39,118 nucleotides of DNA, from positions 1 to 39,118 of the forward strand of contig VGZY01000024.1 of the NCBI GenBank assembly GCA_016872355.1, written 5' to 3'. Both the position numbers and the translations under genes were made by a program. Within the stretch, counting starts at the first letter, position 1, and each line of letters begins with the position of its first letter. This DNA is from SAR202 cluster bacterium. Lineage in GTDB: Bacteria; Chloroflexota; Dehalococcoidia; Lucifugimonadales; VGZY01. Below are positions 1 through 6,953 of the stretch, in pieces. The notes beneath the pieces were generated by a model. That model made no database searches and was not told the DNA's origin. It saw only the letters and a list, made by a program, of their open reading frames with translations.

Positions 1-187
1 GTCCTCGATTGCCATGGACCAGCCCTGCCGCTCCATCCTTCCGGTAGGTCGCCAGAAGCCTCCATACCTGGCGCTCCGATACCCCCAATGCCGTGGCAGC
101 TTGAGCCTTTGTCAATCGCTTCTCAAGGACAGCGTTCAACACTACCGTTCGTTTAGCCTCTCTCTCGCCCATTGTCAGTTCTTTCAT
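1..187 (-). CDS. Transposase N-terminus, ISNCY-like (partial, runs off left edge)
   Basis: Reading the minus strand from the ATG at 187 gives 62 residues open to the window edge. They begin MKELTMGEREAKR, contain a helix-turn-helix stretch (LTKAQAATALGVSERQVWRL) and reach AAGLVHGNRG. This layout, an LTM start, an HTH and then a GLVHGNRG block, is what I recall from ISNCY-family transposases, whose DDE catalytic core would lie outside the window. Only the DNA-binding head is visible, so family assignment is by pattern and an IS481-type HTH is the alternative. The gene points away from rpmH, so its upstream IS end lies at about 188-236. It may have displaced the usual dnaA-side neighbour of rpmH. 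Confidence 0.72.
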   Translation of the reverse strand, partial: MKELTMGEREAKRTVVLNAVLEKRLTKAQAATALGVSERQVWRLLATYRKDGAAGLVHGNRG

Positions 188-236
188 AGACTGACATTTT
201 CACTGCTCCCTTAACCCCTGACACTATCACTGCACC
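188..236 (-). mobile_element. Probable IS end with tandem transposase-binding repeats
   Basis: Just upstream of the transposase start lie two near-identical 16-nt direct repeats on the plus strand: CTGACATTTTCACTGC (191-206) and CTGACACTATCACTGC (218-233). They match at 13 of 16 positions and their starts are 27 nt apart. Repeats of this kind at the end of an insertion sequence are usually transposase-binding sites. The outer boundary is probably near 236, where TGCACC occurs twice. The exact end and any target-site duplication cannot be fixed because the other end is not in the window. Confidence 0.5.
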
Positions 237-316
237 AATGCACCAACACGAGCCCACCCCTTATCAAAGTGCGGGGTGTGACGTACAATAGTACCTTAAG
301 CCGGTTTGGGATTCGT

Positions 317-346
317 TTGACACCCCTTTGCGGCGCTCCATATAAT
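317..346 (+). promoter_or_regulatory. Consensus sigma-70-type promoter of the rpmH operon
   Basis: A perfect -35 box TTGACA (317-322) and a perfect -10 box TATAAT (341-346) are separated by 18 bp. Transcription would start near 353, leaving a leader of about 40 nt before rpmH. Matches to both consensus hexamers fit a strongly expressed ribosomal protein gene. Confidence 0.85.
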
Positions 347-394
347 CGTTCACGAATGCGTGCAATACCGCGCACCGGGACGCGTGAGGACGAA

Positions 395-535
395 ATGACA
401 AAGAGAACTTTCCAACCTAAAGTACGAAGGCGCTTCCGCGTGCACGGCTTCCGCGCCCGAATGGCGACGAATAACGGACGCAACGTGCTCAAGCGCCGCA
501 TGTTCAAAGGACGCCACAGGCTGACCGTGAACTAG
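395..535 (+). CDS. rpmH: 50S ribosomal protein L34
   Basis: The 46-residue, Arg/Lys-rich protein starts [20 protein letters not shown] and contains the conserved TFQP start and the GRNVLKRR segment of bacterial L34, at the usual length of 44-47. It is a structural protein of the large ribosomal subunit that packs against 23S rRNA. The ATG at 395 was chosen over in-frame upstream ATGs because GTGAGGA sits 4-10 nt before it and because it begins at the family's usual N-terminus. It is the first gene of the rpmH-rnpA-yidD-yidC-jag block and follows the consensus promoter at 317-346. Confidence 0.97.
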   Translation: MTKRTFQPKVRRRFRVHGFRARMATNNGRNVLKRRMFKGRHRLTVN

Positions 536-557
536 AGTGGAACGGGTCCGCCGGACT

Positions 558-926
558 ATGCCCAGGGAACGGCGCCTGACGAAGTCCAGCGACTTTGGGG
601 CGCTCCGAGCGGAGAACCGCTCGTGGTCGGACAGGCTACTCGTACTCAGGGTAAAGCGGAACGGCCTTGGGGTAAGCAGAGCGGGCTTTTCAGTGGGTAA
701 ACGGATCGGTAACGCGGTAACGCGTAACCGGGCAAAGCGTAGAATGCGAGAGGCAGTGCGCTTGACACCAGTCCAGCAGGGCTGGGATTTCGTGTTTATC
801 GCTCGGAACGGTGTAGTTGAGGCAGACTTCAAGGAGATCTGCAGCTCGGTCGAGTCGCTGCTCAAAAGGGCCGGGCTGCTGGCGCGGGCGCCTGCTCCAC
901 CGCCCGGCGAGGCGGGCATCCCATGA
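558..926 (+). CDS. rnpA: Ribonuclease P protein component
   Basis: RnpA is the basic protein subunit that helps the RNase P RNA bind and cleave 5' leaders of pre-tRNAs. The ORF shows the family features in order: a short basic N-terminus (MPRERRLTKSSDF), a central beta-sheet segment, and the signature GNAVTRNRAKRRMRE with its RNR core, followed by a hydrophobic strand (WDFVFIAR). From the ATG at 558 it is 122 residues, normal for the family. An in-frame GTG at 537 would add seven residues and start just after the rpmH stop. Neither start has a clear Shine-Dalgarno sequence, so coupling to rpmH is plausible. The Pro/Ala-rich C-terminus ends in an ATGA overlap with yidD. Confidence 0.95.
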   Translation: MPRERRLTKSSDFGALRAENRSWSDRLLVLRVKRNGLGVSRAGFSVGKRIGNAVTRNRAKRRMREAVRLTPVQQGWDFVFIARNGVVEADFKEICSSVESLLKRAGLLARAPAPPPGEAGIP

Positions 927-1135
927 TGAAGCGGCTGTCGCTGGGAGCGATCAGACTCTACCAGACCTCGATGAGCCCCTATTTCAGGGGGCACTGCCGC
1001 CACACGCCGACCTGCTCAAGCTACACTTACGAGGCCATCTCCCGGTACGGCGTCCTGAAGGGCATCTGGCTCGGCACGAAGCGCATCGGCCGCTGCCGGC
1101 CTTTCGGCACCAGAGGTTACGACCCTGTGCCATAG
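923..1135 (+). CDS. yidD: Membrane protein insertion efficiency factor YidD
   Basis: The protein has 70 residues with the YidD hallmarks: an amphipathic N-terminal helix (RLSLGAIRLYQTSMSP) and the conserved cysteine block with CRHTPTCSSYTYEAI, followed by GVLKGIWLGTKRIGRCRPF. YidD is a small peripheral inner-membrane protein that assists YidC-dependent insertion of membrane proteins. The start codon overlaps the rnpA stop (ATGA), which indicates translational coupling. In most genomes yidC follows directly. Here a lipoprotein gene intervenes. Confidence 0.95.
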   Translation: MMKRLSLGAIRLYQTSMSPYFRGHCRHTPTCSSYTYEAISRYGVLKGIWLGTKRIGRCRPFGTRGYDPVP

Positions 1136-1212
1136 CTTCCGGCCAACACCGGCGCCGGTCCGGATTAGCGAAGCGTAATTCTGTTCAAGGCGGACGTCCC
1201 ATTTCCTCCCAC

Positions 1213-2331
1213 ATGTCATACAGAAACCTGCCCATCACGGCGATCTTGGCGGCGCTCTCCATCTTCGCGCTGGCCGCGTGCGGAGGGGCACCCACCCCAT
1301 CCGGCTGGTCAGGCGCAGTGGTCCAGGGGGACCGCGTCTACATCGGCACCATGGACAGGGATGTCCGGGCCATAGACGTCAATTCCGGCGATACGGTCTG
1401 GAAGTTCCCCCTTCGCGGTACGACCGAGCTTAACCGCGCGGTCTACGGCACACCTGCCCTCGTTGACAACGTGCTGTACTTCGCCGTTTACGACGGGCTC
1501 ATGTACGCCGTGAACACAAACGGACGCGAGGTATGGAGCACCTCCGTCGGCGGTGGCCACCCCTTCGTCGGCAGTCCTGCCGTTGCGGACGGCAAGGTCC
1601 TGATCGGCTCCAACGACCACCACCTCTACGCGCTGGACGCGGCCAGCGGCAGCCAGGTATGGCGCTTCAAGACCGGTAACATGGTCTGGTCGTCCCCTGT
1701 CGTGGACAACGGCAGAGTGTACATCGGCTCGCTCGACCAGAAGGTCTACGCCCTTCGGCTCTCTGACGGGTCAAAGGTGTGGGAGTTCGAGGCGGGCGGC
1801 TCCGTCACGTCCCGTCCCCTCGTGGCGGACGGGCGGGTGTACGTCGGCTCCTTCGGCTCGAAGTTTTTCGCGCTCAATGCCGATACAGGCAGCCAGGTCT
1901 GGGAGTTTGACGGGGCCGGGTCCTGGTATTGGGCAGACCCCATAAAAGACGCGACTACGGTCTACGCCGCCTCGCTGGACGGCAACCTTTACGCGCTGGA
2001 CGCCGCCACGGGGGGGATGAAGTGGAAAGCGGAGACGAACGGCCAGATCACCGGCGCCCCGGCGCTGCTGGGGAGTTGGGTGATGGTGGGCTCCACCGAC
2101 GGCCGCGTGAGAATTGTGAACGCGGCGGACGGCAGCTCAACCAATTCGTGCAACATCGGCCCGGCCATCCGCGCTCCGTTAACCGTGGCCGACGACCGCA
2201 TTTACGTCAGCGCCGCGGACCGATCCATACGGTCGCTGACCATCAAGTCGAACGGCAACCCGGATGAAGAGTGGGTGCACCGCTCCAACAAGGAAGACCC
2301 GGTCGACAACGAGAGCGCCAGCGCGTGCTGA
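1213..2331 (+). CDS. PQQ-like beta-propeller lipoprotein (BamB-like repeats)
   Basis: The 372-residue protein starts with a lipoprotein signal peptide (basic start, hydrophobic core, lipobox LAAC at about residues 19-22). At least seven repeats of about 40 residues follow, of the form VYIGSLDQKVYALRLSDGSKVW, the outer-strand pattern of PQQ-binding-like/BamB propellers. The start at 1213 was chosen because the open frame further upstream overlaps yidD and encodes no signal peptide. No clear Shine-Dalgarno precedes it. Enzyme residues and cofactor ligands are not evident, so it is probably a surface-anchored binding or scaffold protein rather than a dehydrogenase. Its place between yidD and yidC suggests a role in membrane-protein biogenesis, but that is inference. 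Confidence 0.85.
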   Translation: MSYRNLPITAILAALSIFALAACGGAPTPSGWSGAVVQGDRVYIGTMDRDVRAIDVNSGDTVWKFPLRGTTELNRAVYGTPALVDNVLYFAVYDGLMYAVNTNGREVWSTSVGGGHPFVGSPAVADGKVLIGSNDHHLYALDAASGSQVWRFKTGNMVWSSPVVDNGRVYIGSLDQKVYALRLSDGSKVWEFEAGGSVTSRPLVADGRVYVGSFGSKFFALNADTGSQVWEFDGAGSWYWADPIKDATTVYAASLDGNLYALDAATGGMKWKAETNGQITGAPALLGSWVMVGSTDGRVRIVNAADGSSTNSCNIGPAIRAPLTVADDRIYVSAADRSIRSLTIKSNGNPDEEWVHRSNKEDPVDNESASAC

Positions 2332-2398
2332 TATCCCTACCCTGCCCTGAGTACATACCGTCGGCGCAGGAGTCCAAGAGAACTGTGAACGGTGGCCA

Positions 2399-3352
2399 TT
2401 GGAAATAGTCAGCCTCTTATGGACTGAAATACTTATCCGACCGATGATCAACGGCCTTGTGCTGTTGTATTCGGTCCTGTTCCACAACCTGGGCGTTGCG
2501 ATCATCGCGTTCACGGTGATCCTGCGCGTCCTGATGATCCCGCTGACGCTGCGGCAGAGCAAGCAGATGAAGAAGATGTCAGCCATACAGCCGCGGCTGC
2601 GGGAGATACAGACCAAGTTCAAAGACGACCGGGCGCGGATGTCCCAGGAGACGATGAAGGCCTACAAGGAGTCCGGCGTGAGCCCGGCGGGCTGCCTTGG
2701 GCCAATGATCATCCAGCTTCCGCTGTTCATCGCCTTCTACTCCGTGCTTCGGGCGGCATTGCCCTCCACGCCGGAGAGGCTGGCGGACCTGTCAAAGCAC
2801 CTGTACCCCTGGCTCCAGGCGGTCAGCGACGCCATCCCCATCAACGGGCGCTTCCTGTGGATGGACCTGGGCCAGCTGGCCAGCGCAGGCACCTTCCCCT
2901 TCTTCCTGCCGGTGCTCGTGGGCGTTTCCACGTGGCTCATGCAGAAGGTCTCGACGATGCCGGCCAGCAACCCACAGCAGGAGCAGACGAACCGGACAAT
3001 GCTGTGGATCATGCCCGGCATGTTCGCGGTCTTCTCCCTGAATTTCGAAAAGGGCCTGGCGCTATACTGGATTGTGTCTAACATCGCGGGCATGATCATC
3101 CAGGGGTTCATCACCGGATGGGGTCCGCTCATAAATACGTTCAAGGGATTCGGCCGCAAGCGACAGCCTGCGGACGCCGCGCCGGCCAATGCAATAGCTC
3201 CGGCCGCGTCCAAGACCGCAAAGCCCCCGACAGAGGAGGCGCAAGCAGATGAAGACAATAGAGAGAACGGCAAAGACGGCGGAGGAAGCGATCGAGCTGG
3301 CGCTCAAGGAGCTCGACGTCGAACGCACGGAAGTCGAAATCGACGTCATTAG
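2399..3352 (+). CDS. yidC: Membrane protein insertase YidC/Oxa1
   Basis: YidC inserts and folds inner-membrane proteins with or without SecYEG. The 317-residue ORF fits the short, single-lipoprotein-free YidC type. It has a first long membrane segment around residues 20-50 carrying the conserved groove arginine (R43 in VILRVLMIPLTLRQSK), a charged cytoplasmic hairpin (residues 52-90), the PLFIAFYSVLR segment, and two further membrane regions ending LYWIVSNIAGMIIQ. The start is a TTG at 2399, and GGTGG about 5 nt upstream is a modest ribosome site. The tail beyond about residue 255 is Ala/Pro-rich, then charged, and its last 104 nt overlap jag in another frame. Confidence 0.94.
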   Translation: MEIVSLLWTEILIRPMINGLVLLYSVLFHNLGVAIIAFTVILRVLMIPLTLRQSKQMKKMSAIQPRLREIQTKFKDDRARMSQETMKAYKESGVSPAGCLGPMIIQLPLFIAFYSVLRAALPSTPERLADLSKHLYPWLQAVSDAIPINGRFLWMDLGQLASAGTFPFFLPVLVGVSTWLMQKVSTMPASNPQQEQTNRTMLWIMPGMFAVFSLNFEKGLALYWIVSNIAGMIIQGFITGWGPLINTFKGFGRKRQPADAAPANAIAPAASKTAKPPTEEAQADEDNRENGKDGGGSDRAGAQGARRRTHGSRNRRH

Positions 3353-3902
3353 CCGCGGCAAGGCCGGCATCCTGGGAATCGGCGGAGAGCCCGCCCGCGT
3401 GCGCGTTACGCTCCTGGAGAAGCCGAAGGCCGAGGAGCCGCCGAGCGTCGCCAAGGTGGCCGTTGAGGTGCTGGACGGCCTCATCAAAAACATGGGCGTC
3501 ACAGCAGTCGTCAACCTGCGCTCCACCTTCCGCGAAGACGTGGGAGGCCCCGTGCTGGAGATCGACGGCGACGACTCCGGCCTCCTCATCGGGCGGCGCG
3601 GAGAGACCCTCCGCGCGCTGCAGTTCCTCGTCACCTTCATCACCGGGCGCAGGACCAATGAGAAGGTCAACATCTTCGTGGACATCTCCGGCTACCAGGC
3701 GCGGCGCTACCAGGCGCTCGAGAACATGGCGCTAAAGGTTGCCCAGCGGGTGGAGTCGTCCGGCAGGCCGATCACGCTGGAGCCGATGCCCCCCAACGAG
3801 CGCCGCGTCATCCACATGGCGCTGGCGGACAACCCCCGCGTGAAGACCGCCAGCACCGGCGAAGGCGACCACCGCCAGGTGGTTGTTGAGCCGGCGCGGT
3901 AG
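3249..3902 (+). CDS. jag: RNA-binding protein Jag/KhpB (Jag-N, KH, R3H)
   Basis: The 217-residue protein has three domains in order. A Jag-N domain spans residues 1-55, with the GKAGILGIGG motif. A KH domain spans about 70-145, with the GxxG-type loop IGRRGETL near residues 114-121. An R3H domain spans about 150-210, with PMPPNERRVIHMAL. KhpB binds RNA and influences cell division and elongation in Gram-positive bacteria; its gene typically follows yidC. The ATG at 3249 has AGAGGAGG 8-16 nt upstream and lies inside the yidC C-terminus, so the two genes overlap by 104 nt and are probably co-translated. Confidence 0.93.
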   Translation: MKTIERTAKTAEEAIELALKELDVERTEVEIDVISRGKAGILGIGGEPARVRVTLLEKPKAEEPPSVAKVAVEVLDGLIKNMGVTAVVNLRSTFREDVGGPVLEIDGDDSGLLIGRRGETLRALQFLVTFITGRRTNEKVNIFVDISGYQARRYQALENMALKVAQRVESSGRPITLEPMPPNERRVIHMALADNPRVKTASTGEGDHRQVVVEPAR

Positions 3903-3917
3903 GGTCGGGGTGCGGGG

Positions 3918-3947
3918 CTGACTGCCGACCGTCTGCTGCTGTATCAT
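3918..3947 (+). promoter_or_regulatory. Possible promoter upstream of the LiaF-like gene
   Basis: CTGACT (3918-3923) and TATCAT (3942-3947) are separated by 18 bp, about 34 nt before the ATG at 3981. Each hexamer is one or two bases off consensus, so this is only a candidate. Confidence 0.35.
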
Positions 3948-3980
3948 GTTAACTGACTGATCGAATATGGAGGCCGAACC

Positions 3981-4673
3981 ATGAGAGGCCGCGGCGATTC
4001 AAGTCAGGTTATCATCGGGTCGATAGTCATTCTTGTCGGCGTTCTGTTTCTCCTCGAGACCACTGACGTCATCAACGTCGGCAACGTCTTCTAGTGGGTC
4101 CCTTCGCTTTTCATCCTCTACGGCATCTGGCTCATCGTCAAAAACGGGTTCCGGAGCCTCACCGGCCCAATCGTCATCATCACCGTTGCCGCGATCGTCC
4201 AGGCCGCAATGCTCGGAGTGAACGTCGGCGACCTGTGGCCGGTAATCCTGATCGTCGTCGGCCTCTCCATCATCTTCGGCGGGATGCGCGTGAAGTCACG
4301 AAGAATGGCCGATAAGGCAACCGTGGACATGGACTCCGTGAATGTCACCGCCGCGCTGAGCAGCTCGGAGCAGCGCGTGCTATCTCAGGACTTCAAGGGC
4401 GGCCAGGTCACTGCCATCATGGGCGGCGTGGAGATAGACCTGCGCGACGCCCATGTGCTCGAGAGGCCTGCGAAGATCGACGCTACGGTCATTATGGGCG
4501 GGGCGGAGATAAGCGTGCCGGAAGGCTGGGTTGTACGCTTCGACAACGTGAACTTCATGGGCGGCTCCGGAGACGAGCGCAAGCGGCGACATATGGAGCC
4601 CCCTGCGGACAACAAGCCTGACCTGCTTATTACGGGCCTCGTGCTCATGGGCGCGGTGGAAATCAAGTCCTGA
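3981..4673 (+). pseudogene. LiaF-like membrane protein interrupted by an in-frame amber codon
   Basis: An ATG at 3981, preceded by a good ribosome site (TGGAGG, 6-12 nt upstream), opens a frame that stops at TAG (4092-4094, codon 38) and then continues without another stop to 4673. The joined product would be about 230 residues: two to four hydrophobic segments in the first 100 residues, then a soluble C-terminal part with VTAIMGGVEIDL and ATVIMGGAEISVP. That repeat pattern is typical of LiaF/DUF2154-type cell-wall stress proteins. The TAG falls between NVF and WVPSL, where relatives usually have an aromatic or basic residue. The 154-residue ORF from ATG 4209 lacks a Shine-Dalgarno and the first membrane hairpins. 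It may be a nonsense mutation or a sequencing error. Confidence 0.75.
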
Positions 4674-4685
4674 GCGCCACGCGGT

Positions 4686-4714
4686 TTGACGCTCCAATGG
4701 CGCCTACGTACAAT
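4686..4714 (+). promoter_or_regulatory. Promoter of the sialidase-like/MetE-like gene pair
   Basis: TTGACG (4686-4691) and TACAAT (4709-4714) are separated by 17 bp, each one base off consensus. Transcription would start near 4721, giving a leader of about 47 nt before the ATG at 4768. Confidence 0.7.
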
Positions 4715-4767
4715 GTGGGCGATTCGCTTCCCTGCGCCTCCCATTACTTCGCACCTACGGAGTCACA

Positions 4768-5862
4768 ATGCTCAAGATCATCGACCAGGGCGTAATCTCG
4801 AAGGTACCCGGTCGGGGCGCCTATATGCCCACCATTACATTGCTGCCTGACGGCACATACGTTGCCGCGCAACACGTGGGCGCCGGGCTGGGCACGCCCG
4901 ACAACCACATCGAGCTGCTGCGGTCAAAAGACCTGAAGACGTGGACAAACGAAGGCAGCGTGCACGACGCCGATGACGAGCTGGACAAGTGGTGTTACCG
5001 CGGCCCCAGGGTGATCGTGGCGCCGGACGGCCGGTGGGCGCTTGTCTCCACGCGGTTTGAAAAGGGCGATACCTTCAACGTGCAGACCGAGGCCGTGCCC
5101 ACGTGCGAGCTCGTTCTTATGTGGTCGGGCGACCAGGGTCGCAAGTGGTCGAAGCCGCAGATAGTGCCCGTGGGCTACCCTTCCGACCAGTACACATGGA
5201 ACGGCACTGGGTACTTGCTCCAGATATCGCCGAAGAGGTGGATGTTCCCGTTCGAGACGTGGAAGCCGGAAGGCTACACGGGGCTGCCCAACCAGGTCGC
5301 GGGGGCCGTGTTCTCTTCCGACCAGGGGAAGACGTGGGGCGAGCGAACGGAGTTCCACCGGGACAGGCAGGTCAAGAAGCTGTGGTGGGACGGGGCGTAC
5401 GCCATCATGCCGAACGGCGACCTTATCTCGCTCTTCTGGGTGCACCTGTACGGGACGAGCGAGGACACATTCAACCACTGGTCCATATCGAAGGACCAGG
5501 GCAGGACGTGGTCCACGCCGCGGCCGACGAACCTTCGCGGCCAGGTATGCGCGCCCATACCCCTGAAGGACGGGCGGGTGGCGGCAGTGTACAACTACCG
5601 CCACGAGCCGCAGGGCGTACACGTCGCGCTGACGAAGAATTTCGACCACTTCGACACGGACAATGAGGTGAAGGTCTTCGACGCCAGCAAGGAGGCCACG
5701 CTGGGCAAGCCGGAGGCGGGGACGTTTATTGCGGAGCATATGAAGATTGCGTTCGGGAAGCCGAGCGGGATGACCTTGCCGAACGGCGACATCCTCACGC
5801 ACTTCTGGTGCACCACGCAGGGCGTCACACACACGCGCTGGGTGCGGCTGAAGGCGGAGTAA
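4768..5862 (+). CDS. Sialidase-fold (BNR/Asp-box) propeller protein
   Basis: The 364-residue protein has no signal peptide. It shows repeated Asp-box motifs of the S-x-D-x-G-x-T/K-W type: SGDQGRKW, SSDQGKTW and SKDQGRTW, plus a degenerate SKDLKTW near the N-terminus. This pattern marks the six-bladed sialidase fold found in exo-alpha-sialidases and many glycosidase-like or binding proteins. I cannot identify a full sialidase arginine triad, so the substrate is unknown. It sits behind a good promoter and 20 nt upstream of a MetE-like gene in the same direction, suggesting a two-gene operon. A cytoplasmic location is implied by the lack of an export signal. Confidence 0.85.
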   Translation: MLKIIDQGVISKVPGRGAYMPTITLLPDGTYVAAQHVGAGLGTPDNHIELLRSKDLKTWTNEGSVHDADDELDKWCYRGPRVIVAPDGRWALVSTRFEKGDTFNVQTEAVPTCELVLMWSGDQGRKWSKPQIVPVGYPSDQYTWNGTGYLLQISPKRWMFPFETWKPEGYTGLPNQVAGAVFSSDQGKTWGERTEFHRDRQVKKLWWDGAYAIMPNGDLISLFWVHLYGTSEDTFNHWSISKDQGRTWSTPRPTNLRGQVCAPIPLKDGRVAAVYNYRHEPQGVHVALTKNFDHFDTDNEVKVFDASKEATLGKPEAGTFIAEHMKIAFGKPSGMTLPNGDILTHFWCTTQGVTHTRWVRLKAE

Positions 5863-5882
5863 GTGTTTCTGAGGAGAGTCCC

Positions 5883-6953
5883 ATGACCAGGACCGTAAAG
5901 AACGACGTACCATTCGCCGCCGGCGTGGTGGGCAGCCTGCCGCGGCCGAAGGCCGTGATAGAGATGCTGCCGCAGACCCCGAGCCCGGAGGCGTCCCGCT
6001 CGCCCAACATGGATGCCGCCGCGCGCTTCGCCATCGCGCTGCAAGAGACAGCGGGGCTGGACCAGGTGAGCGACGGGGAGTGGCGCAGGCACGCGTACAC
6101 GCACATCATCGCGGACATCGCCTCCGGCTTCTCGGCCGACCTGCGAGAGAACCCGCGCCGGTGGGGCATATCGATCACGGAGCCCATGGTGGTCAAGCGC
6201 CCCGGGCTGATAGCCGAGGAGGCGAAGTTCCTCGTCAAGCATACGTCAAAGATGACGAAGGTGTGCTTGCCCTCGCCTTACCTGCTGGGCGTGCGCCTGT
6301 GGGAGAAGGACGTCTCGAAAAAGGCCTACCCTACCCGCGACAAGTTCATCGACGCGCTGGTGCCCATCCTCCGCAACGAGCTGATTGAGGTGGCGAAGAC
6401 CGGCGTGACCACTGTGCAGATAGACGAGCCGCACCTGTGCGTGCTTGTGGACCCCAGCTACCGTAACTCGTTCGATAACGCGCAGTACGAGATGGACCTG
6501 GCGGCAGCGAAGATCAACGAGATCATCCACGGCATCAAGGGCGTGCGGCTGGCGCTGCACCTGTGCCGGCGCAACTGGGGCCGCAAGGGCTGGGGCGCTG
6601 AAGGCGGCTACGAGCCGATCATCGACACGATGAAGAAGATCAAGGTGGACCAGTACGTGATGGAGTTCAGCATCCCCGTGGCCGGGGATGTGGCCATCCT
6701 GAAGCAGATGCCGGAGGACTCGCTGATCGGCCTGGGGTGCGTGGAGTGCCGCTTCGAGAAGATCGACACGCCGGAGGAGATCGTCGCGCGGGTGGAGAAG
6801 GCACTCCAGTACGTGGAGCCGCAGCGCATCAGCCTGAACCCGGACTGCGGCTTCGCCCCGGGGCTCGGCATCCCGATGGACCTGGACGAGCCCTACCAGA
6901 AGCTCAAGAACGAGGCCGAGGCGGCGAGACGGCTCCGCGAGAAGTACGCCTAG
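5883..6953 (+). CDS. MetE-like (cobalamin-independent methionine synthase C-terminal) family protein
   Basis: The 356-residue protein corresponds to the UroD/MetE-like TIM-barrel. It has the TTVQIDEPHL motif and candidate zinc ligands in the MetE order: H226 and C228 (LHLCRR), E261 (MEFS) and C322 (NPDCGF). The family transfers methyl groups to a zinc-bound thiol. The N-terminal folate/barrel half of full-length MetE is missing, as in the short archaeal-type MetE and many uncharacterised relatives, so the donor and acceptor cannot be named. The start at 5883 is supported by GAGGAG 8-13 nt upstream. It follows the sialidase-like gene by 20 nt. Its stop overlaps the stop of the convergent protease gene in the shared CTAG. 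Confidence 0.85.
   Translation: MTRTVKNDVPFAAGVVGSLPRPKAVIEMLPQTPSPEASRSPNMDAAARFAIALQETAGLDQVSDGEWRRHAYTHIIADIASGFSADLRENPRRWGISITEPMVVKRPGLIAEEAKFLVKHTSKMTKVCLPSPYLLGVRLWEKDVSKKAYPTRDKFIDALVPILRNELIEVAKTGVTTVQIDEPHLCVLVDPSYRNSFDNAQYEMDLAAAKINEIIHGIKGVRLALHLCRRNWGRKGWGAEGGYEPIIDTMKKIKVDQYVMEFSIPVAGDVAILKQMPEDSLIGLGCVECRFEKIDTPEEIVARVEKALQYVEPQRISLNPDCGFAPGLGIPMDLDEPYQKLKNEAEAARRLREKYA

Noticed and set aside
350-1003. 217-residue minus-strand ORF over rpmH and rnpA
   Set aside because: It is a shadow of three well-identified genes. It has no ribosome site and no family pattern.
4092-4094. Pyrrolysine codon
   Set aside because: The host gene is not a methylamine methyltransferase and no pyl genes are in the window. 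A mutation or sequencing error is more likely.
4924-5913. 329-residue minus-strand ORF
   Set aside because: It is antisense to the sialidase-like gene and Arg/His-rich, as expected from reading GC-rich codons backwards.
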